64,000 nucleotides of DNA. It comes from CAYSLU01 sp964431965. Its GTDB lineage: Bacteria; Verrucomicrobiota; Kiritimatiellia; CAIKKV01; CAYSLU01. Under the pieces are notes generated by a model. It worked only from the letters and a program-made list of their open reading frames with translations. It was not told the DNA's origin and did not search any database. The position numbers and the translations under genes were made by a program. Location: the NCBI GenBank assembly GCA_964431965.1, contig CAYSLU010000017.1, positions 1 to 64,000 of the forward strand, written 5' to 3'. Every line of letters begins with the position of its first letter. Position 1 is the first letter of the stretch. Shown in pieces: positions 59,919 through 64,000 of the stretch.

Positions 59919-60875
59919 TCACCCGCCGCGATCCGGAACGAGACGCACCGGCGTTCCGTTCGTGACCATGGCGGCGAGCGTGACGATATCCCAGTTGGTC
60001 AGCCGGAAGCAGCCGTGCGATTCGGCCGACCCGATCGTCTCGGGCCGGTTTGTCCCATGGAGACCATAGCCGGGCAGGCTCAGGCTGAGCCAGTAGACGC
60101 CTACGGGGTTGTTGGGGCCTGGCGGAATGATGAGCTTGCGTCCGACGGCCTGCGCCTCCGGCGACTCCGGGAAGTTGGCCGGATCGAACACGTACACCGG
60201 GTTGGGGGCAAAGGCCACGACCCGGAGCGTCCCCCCAGGCACCTTGGCGCGCTCCCGCGCGACCGAGCAGGGGAAGGACGCGAGGATCCGTCCGGCCCCG
60301 TCGTACGCACGGAGCCGGTAGCGTACGGCATCGATTTCGAGCCGTGCCGCGACCGCCGGTTTGCGCGGCCGGTCGACCGCCGGCACCACAACGACCTGTC
60401 CCACCAGCGCTTCGTCCCACGCCGCCACGCCGGGGTTCAGGCGGCGGAGGAGTGTGGGAGACGCGTGGAATTTCTCGGAGAGCGCTTCCAGGAGCGATGT
60501 GAACGCCATCCGGCCTGCGACCGCGCGCTCTTCCCATCCTTCGGGGGCCACGCCCACCTCATCCCAGTCGCCGGCTGTGACCGTGTAGGACTGGTAGGGG
60601 CTGGCTGCCGAGGGGGCGGCCGGCGTGCCCGCGGCGACGCCGTCCGCCAGGGCGCAGCGGGTCTTGTGGCCGGCCTTGCCGTCAATCAGGCCAACCCCGA
60701 TGCACTGTCGGTCGAGCGCCACCTGAGTGGCCACTGTGGCCTCCGAGTAGGCCGGGGCCGCGGGGGGCGGCTTCTGGGGCGAGGGCGGTGCCGCGAGGGA
60801 GGCGATCGCGGCGGACAGCAGGATCGCGGCCGCCGAGCGAAGGCCATGACGGTATCCAGACCCGCGCATGTTCAT
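59919..60875 (-). CDS. L,D-transpeptidase (YkuD) with peptidoglycan-binding N-terminus
   Basis: The 318-residue product has a signal peptide (GLRSAAAILLSAAIASLAAPP), a peptidoglycan-binding-like region (VALDRQCIGVGLIDGKAG), a LysM-like segment (LLRRLNPGVAAWDEALVGQVVVVP), and a YkuD domain with the active site HGTNRPETIGSAESHGCFRLTN (His and Cys). It crosslinks peptidoglycan by 3-3 bonds or attaches lipoprotein, in the periplasm. The ATG at 60875 is used; another in-frame ATG is two codons downstream. It is divergent from the BrkB-like gene and followed by the M20 gene. Confidence 0.9.
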   Translation of the reverse strand: MNMRGSGYRHGLRSAAAILLSAAIASLAAPPSPQKPPPAAPAYSEATVATQVALDRQCIGVGLIDGKAGHKTRCALADGVAAGTPAAPSAASPYQSYTVTAGDWDEVGVAPEGWEERAVAGRMAFTSLLEALSEKFHASPTLLRRLNPGVAAWDEALVGQVVVVPAVDRPRKPAVAARLEIDAVRYRLRAYDGAGRILASFPCSVARERAKVPGGTLRVVAFAPNPVYVFDPANFPESPEAQAVGRKLIIPPGPNNPVGVYWLSLSLPGYGLHGTNRPETIGSAESHGCFRLTNWDIVTLAAMVTNGTPVRLVPDRGG

Positions 60876-61100
60876 GGGGTCGGTAATGTACACGAATGAG
60901 CCATCGCGGCGAGCAAAACCCGCACGGGCGTGCGAGAAAGAGCTGGAAGGCAAGGGGCGTGTCGTTAGAATGGGCGCCGTGGTCAGACTGGCGAATCGAG
61001 GGAAATCCGTACAGGGGTCGGGCCGGCTGCGTGCGCGCGGCCGGGCCCGGGCCGGCGTCGCTTCACGGCCCCCGGCGCGAGCAGCGGAGCACGGCGCGCC

Positions 61101-62342
61101 ATGAGCCACCGCATGCTGACCCCGCTCCGGCGCGCCGGCGAGTCGGTTGCCCTCGTCTGCCGGGAATCGGTGGGGTCGTTCCTCAGGAACGACGGCTTCA
61201 GCCGCTCCGCCACGCTCGCATACTACTGCTTCCTGTCGCTCGTCCCCGTGCTGCTGCTGGCCGTGCTCGTCGTCAGCCGCGTGATCCGATCCTCGGAGGG
61301 CGCGATCGACGTGATCGAGGCCGTCACGGCTCAGATGCTGCCGATGGCGGACCGGGCCATCCTGGGCGAGGTTTCCGCGCTGTCGAGCCAGCGCGCGTGG
61401 GGCCTGGTGGCCGTGGTCGTCCTGTTCTGGTCGGCCACTCCGCTGGCCGCCGCGCTGCGGGGCGCGTTCCAGACGATCTTTCGCCCGCCCAAGGGGATGG
61501 CGTTCTACAAGGCCAAGCTGCTGGATCTGGCGGCGGTCGTCGTGGTGCTGGCCATGCTCACCGGGCTGGTGGTGGCCAAGCTGTACCACGCGATCGCGAC
61601 CCACTACCTGCCGGATCGGCTCACGCCGATGCTCGACCGGTTCGACACGACGCTGCCGCTGGCGTTCCCGGTGCTGCTGCTGCTCGTCGTGTACCGGATC
61701 TTCGTTCCGATCGCCTTGAAGTGGCGCTACCTGCTGGCGGGGTGCCTGTTTACGACCCTGCTGCTGGCCGCCACCGGGTACGTGTTCTCGCTGTTCCTCA
61801 AGTACAACCCGGACTACGGCGTCACGTTCGGGTCGCTCAAGGCGATCTTCCTGATGTTCGTGTGGGTGTTCTACTCGTTCGCGGCGCTTCTGTTCGGCAC
61901 GGAGCTGATGGCCAATATCGCGCGGCGCGACGTGCTGCTGTTCAAGGTTCTCTTCCACAGCCAGCCCGGGAAGTACCGGTACCGCCGGCTGCTGGACAAG
62001 TTCGCGACGATCTACGAGGCCGGCCAGATCGTGTTCCGGGAAGGAGACGCCGGGGGCGAGATGTACCACGTGATCGGCGGGTCGGTGGACCTGACCCGCC
62101 AGGGCCGGCTGTACCGGACCATGCGGGTGGGCGAGTACTTCGGCGAGATGGCGATGCTGCTCGATGCGCCCCGGACGCTGACCGCGACGGCGGCCGAGCC
62201 CGGGACGCAGCTCGTCCGCGTGGAGCGCGGCAACTTCGAGGAGGTGCTGCGCGAGAACCCGACCATCGTGCTGGCGCTGCTGCGCGAGATGGCGACGCGA
62301 CTGAAGGCCGCAAACGACGTGATCCAGGAGGGCGGCCGCTGA
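61101..62342 (+). CDS. YihY/BrkB-family membrane protein fused to a cyclic nucleotide-binding domain
   Basis: The 413-residue protein has about six membrane helices of the YihY/BrkB family (residues about 1-285; FSRSATLAYYCFLSLVPVLLLAV, FWSATPLAAALRGAFQTIF, VWVFYSFAALLFGTELM). The C-terminal 110 residues form a cNMP-binding fold (about 305-410; AGQIVFREGDAGGEMYHVIGGSVDLTRQG, GEYFGEMAMLLDAPRTLTATAAEPGTQLVRVERGNFEEVL) with the phosphate-binding cassette GEMAMLLDAPRTLT. BrkB proteins were first linked to serum resistance and RNase names in error; their transport role is not known. Binding of cAMP or cGMP at the cytoplasmic tail would make this a ligand-gated version. Confidence 0.88.
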   Translation: MSHRMLTPLRRAGESVALVCRESVGSFLRNDGFSRSATLAYYCFLSLVPVLLLAVLVVSRVIRSSEGAIDVIEAVTAQMLPMADRAILGEVSALSSQRAWGLVAVVVLFWSATPLAAALRGAFQTIFRPPKGMAFYKAKLLDLAAVVVVLAMLTGLVVAKLYHAIATHYLPDRLTPMLDRFDTTLPLAFPVLLLLVVYRIFVPIALKWRYLLAGCLFTTLLLAATGYVFSLFLKYNPDYGVTFGSLKAIFLMFVWVFYSFAALLFGTELMANIARRDVLLFKVLFHSQPGKYRYRRLLDKFATIYEAGQIVFREGDAGGEMYHVIGGSVDLTRQGRLYRTMRVGEYFGEMAMLLDAPRTLTATAAEPGTQLVRVERGNFEEVLRENPTIVLALLREMATRLKAANDVIQEGGR

Positions 62343-62382
62343 TGCGTGACGCCCACGGGTCGCAAACACGGAGAGTCCTCCC

Positions 62383-64000
62383 ATGCCCCGCTTGTCCCTG
62401 CCCGCCGGAATGATGCCGTTCTGGATGCTGAACGACGCCTCCACGACGGCCGAGAAGATCGACTACCTGCGCGCCTGCCACGCTGGGGGCATCCAGTCCC
62501 TGGCCATGCACTGCCGCGCGGGGAACCTGATCCCGTACGCCTCGACCGAGTGGTTCGAGCAGGTCCGCGCGGTCGTGGAGGAGGGGCGGCGGCTGGGCGT
62601 GCAGCTGTGGCTCTACGACGAGGACCCGTACCCCAGCGGCGCGGCGGGCGGGATGGTCATGGCCGAGCGGCCCGAGCTGACCGCCCAGGCGGTCGAGTGC
62701 CGCCGCAAGCCGGCCGCGCTGCGCCCCGGCCAGCTCTGGTTCGTCAGCGAGAAGCGCGTGCTGTGGGCCGGGCTGGTGCCGACGGGGCGCGCGCGGCCGG
62801 CGCGCGACCTGACCGACCGGATCGGCACGGTGCGCGCCGACTGGTTCATGGGGAGCTGGGACAGCCGCTACTACTATCTGGATGCGCCGGTGTTCCCGTG
62901 CCCGCGCGGCAACGCCGTGCGGCAGGTCTACACGCTGCGCGTGCCCGAGATCCCTCCCGGGTACGAGCTGGCGGCCCTCTGCGTGACCTGCCCGGGCGAA
63001 CACGACGTGTGGGGCGGCCTGCCCGACCTGCTCAACCCGGAGACCTTCCCGGTGTTCTGCCGGCTGTCGCTGGACCGCTACGACTCCTACGTGGGGCGCC
63101 ACTTCGGGCGCGCCATCCCCGGGATCTTCACCGACGAGGCGAAGCCGCACGGCGGGACGCCGCTCACCGGCGACCTTTTCGACTCGTTCCGGGCGCGGTA
63201 CGGCTACGACCTGCGCGCGCGGCTCTACCAGCTCTTCGGCGACCCGCTGTCCGAGGACTACCTCAAGACCCGCGCCGACTACCGGCGCTGGGTCGGCGAC
63301 CGGTTCATGGACGGGTTCGTCCGGCCGTACCGCCGCTGGTGCGACCGGCGCCGCCTGCTGCTCGCGGGCCACTTCTCGCCCGAGGACGATCCCTTCTACG
63401 AAGCTGCCTGCCTCGTGTCCGTGATGCCCATCATGAAGGCCATGAGCGTGCCGGGCACCGACGTCATCGTTCCGCACCTGGGCAACGAGTCGCCCCAGAT
63501 GAACCTCGGCAGCGTCCGCGTCGGCTCGCTCAAGAGCCAGTTCGGCCATCCGTACGCGGCCAGCGAGAGCCTCGCGCTCTGTGACTGGGACGTGACGTCG
63601 GACAAGTGCCGGCAGATCCTGACGTGGCAGAAGGCGCTGGGGGTGGACCGCTTCTTCATCCACGGCTTTTACACGACCAGCGAGGGCGTGGATGCCTACG
63701 AGGCGCCGCCCGACTACGGCCCGCGCTCGTCGATCTTCGCCGGGATTACGGCGGTCAACGAGTGGCTCAAGGAGCTGGACGCGGTGATGGACGGCTCACG
63801 CGACGCGGCCCAGGTGGCGATCGTCAACAGCCTGACGAACTACACGGCATACGCGCCGGACAGCGAGAACGCGCGGCTTCGCGAACTGCGGAACGGGCTG
63901 TGGCAGACGCTGGCGGCGTGCCTGCGCTCCCACGTGGCCGTGCACATGGTCGACGAGCCCGACCTGGCGGCCGCGAAGGCGGCCCGGGGCGGGCTGCGCG
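62383..64000 (+). CDS. Large glycosidase-like protein (GH106-type TIM-barrel region), N-terminal part, cut by window edge
   Basis: From an ATG at 62383 (GGAGAG upstream) the frame stays open to the right edge, giving at least 539 residues. The sequence resembles the catalytic barrel of GH106-like alpha-L-rhamnosidases and related PVC proteins: LWLYDEDPYPSGAAGG, GIFTDEAKPHGG (candidate acidic residue), GFYTTSEGVDAYEAPPDYGPRS and VAIVNSLTNYTAYAPDSENARL. No signal peptide is visible, so it may be cytoplasmic or exported by another route. Exact family and catalytic residues cannot be confirmed because the C-terminus is missing. It starts about 40 nt after the BrkB-cNMP gene and may be co-transcribed with it. 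Confidence 0.65.
   Translation, partial: MPRLSLPAGMMPFWMLNDASTTAEKIDYLRACHAGGIQSLAMHCRAGNLIPYASTEWFEQVRAVVEEGRRLGVQLWLYDEDPYPSGAAGGMVMAERPELTAQAVECRRKPAALRPGQLWFVSEKRVLWAGLVPTGRARPARDLTDRIGTVRADWFMGSWDSRYYYLDAPVFPCPRGNAVRQVYTLRVPEIPPGYELAALCVTCPGEHDVWGGLPDLLNPETFPVFCRLSLDRYDSYVGRHFGRAIPGIFTDEAKPHGGTPLTGDLFDSFRARYGYDLRARLYQLFGDPLSEDYLKTRADYRRWVGDRFMDGFVRPYRRWCDRRRLLLAGHFSPEDDPFYEAACLVSVMPIMKAMSVPGTDVIVPHLGNESPQMNLGSVRVGSLKSQFGHPYAASESLALCDWDVTSDKCRQILTWQKALGVDRFFIHGFYTTSEGVDAYEAPPDYGPRSSIFAGITAVNEWLKELDAVMDGSRDAAQVAIVNSLTNYTAYAPDSENARLRELRNGLWQTLAACLRSHVAVHMVDEPDLAAAKAARGGLR

Overview
The window is about 64 kb of GC-rich DNA (codon third positions dominated by G/C) with tightly packed genes and no rRNA, tRNA or CRISPR that I can see. 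The gene set suggests a heterotrophic bacterium of the PVC superphylum, most likely a Kiritimatiellota/Verrucomicrobiota relative. The evidence is a secreted protein ending in a PEP/VPD-CTERM-like sorting tail (57609-58418), many sugar-catabolic genes (GH2, GH4, GH28, a GH106-like protein, several Gfo/Idh/MocA oxidoreductases, two L-fucose-isomerase-like proteins), a pilin/PilB/PilC set, the carboxyspermidine route to polyamines, and many dispersed palindromic repeats. This placement is an inference; no marker gene settles it.

Layout. 1-2000: the N-terminus of a pilin-like protein running off the left edge, then thpR and a DHH phosphoesterase. 2175-2400: first copy of a structured dispersed repeat. 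2497-9354: a minus-strand sugar cluster (isomerase-like, oxidoreductase, amidohydrolase, beta-galactosidase). 9498-12385: pilB-pilC. 12545-15555: a MEMO1-AMMECR1 fusion translationally coupled to a second isomerase-like gene. 15616-18867: an Mla-type lipid transport operon whose ATPase has lost its nucleotide-binding motifs. 18930-25245: polyamine-type genes (deoxyhypusine-synthase-like; nspC and carboxyspermidine-dehydrogenase-like), split by an accessory stretch holding a lipoprotein, a VapBC module, a SEC-C protein and both ends of a group II intron in permuted order.

25623-38010 is one functional block. A NAD-linked molybdenum formate dehydrogenase operon (NuoE-like, NuoF-like, catalytic subunit, a receiver-ferritin fusion, fdhD) faces a molybdenum-cofactor operon (moeA, moaA, moaC, MOSC-MogA fusion, MobB-MobA fusion) that probably has a Moco-type riboswitch leader. 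Between the two operons lies the second copy of the structured repeat. 38548-42262: an fmdB-to-argH operon behind a near-consensus promoter. 42643-48871: a UvrD/PcrA-type helicase, a TPR protein, a GH28 protein and an oxidoreductase. 49224-64000: a spermidine-synthase-like protein, a GH4 enzyme, a glycine-rich secreted protein, an Mpl/MurC-like ligase, a flippase-like membrane protein, a TIM-barrel isomerase, rpsU, the CTERM protein, an M20 amidohydrolase, an L,D-transpeptidase, a BrkB-cNMP fusion, and a GH106-like protein cut by the right edge.

The least ordinary signals are: (i) a dispersed element of roughly 120-220 bp whose two copies keep their stems by paired base changes; (ii) a family of small hairpins with changing stems but a constant loop and a trailing CTCC; (iii) the permuted group II intron ends around a small gene; (iv) the dead-looking ABC ATPase in an otherwise intact Mla operon; and (v) several unusual domain fusions. 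All calls come from reading the sequence alone; no database search was run.
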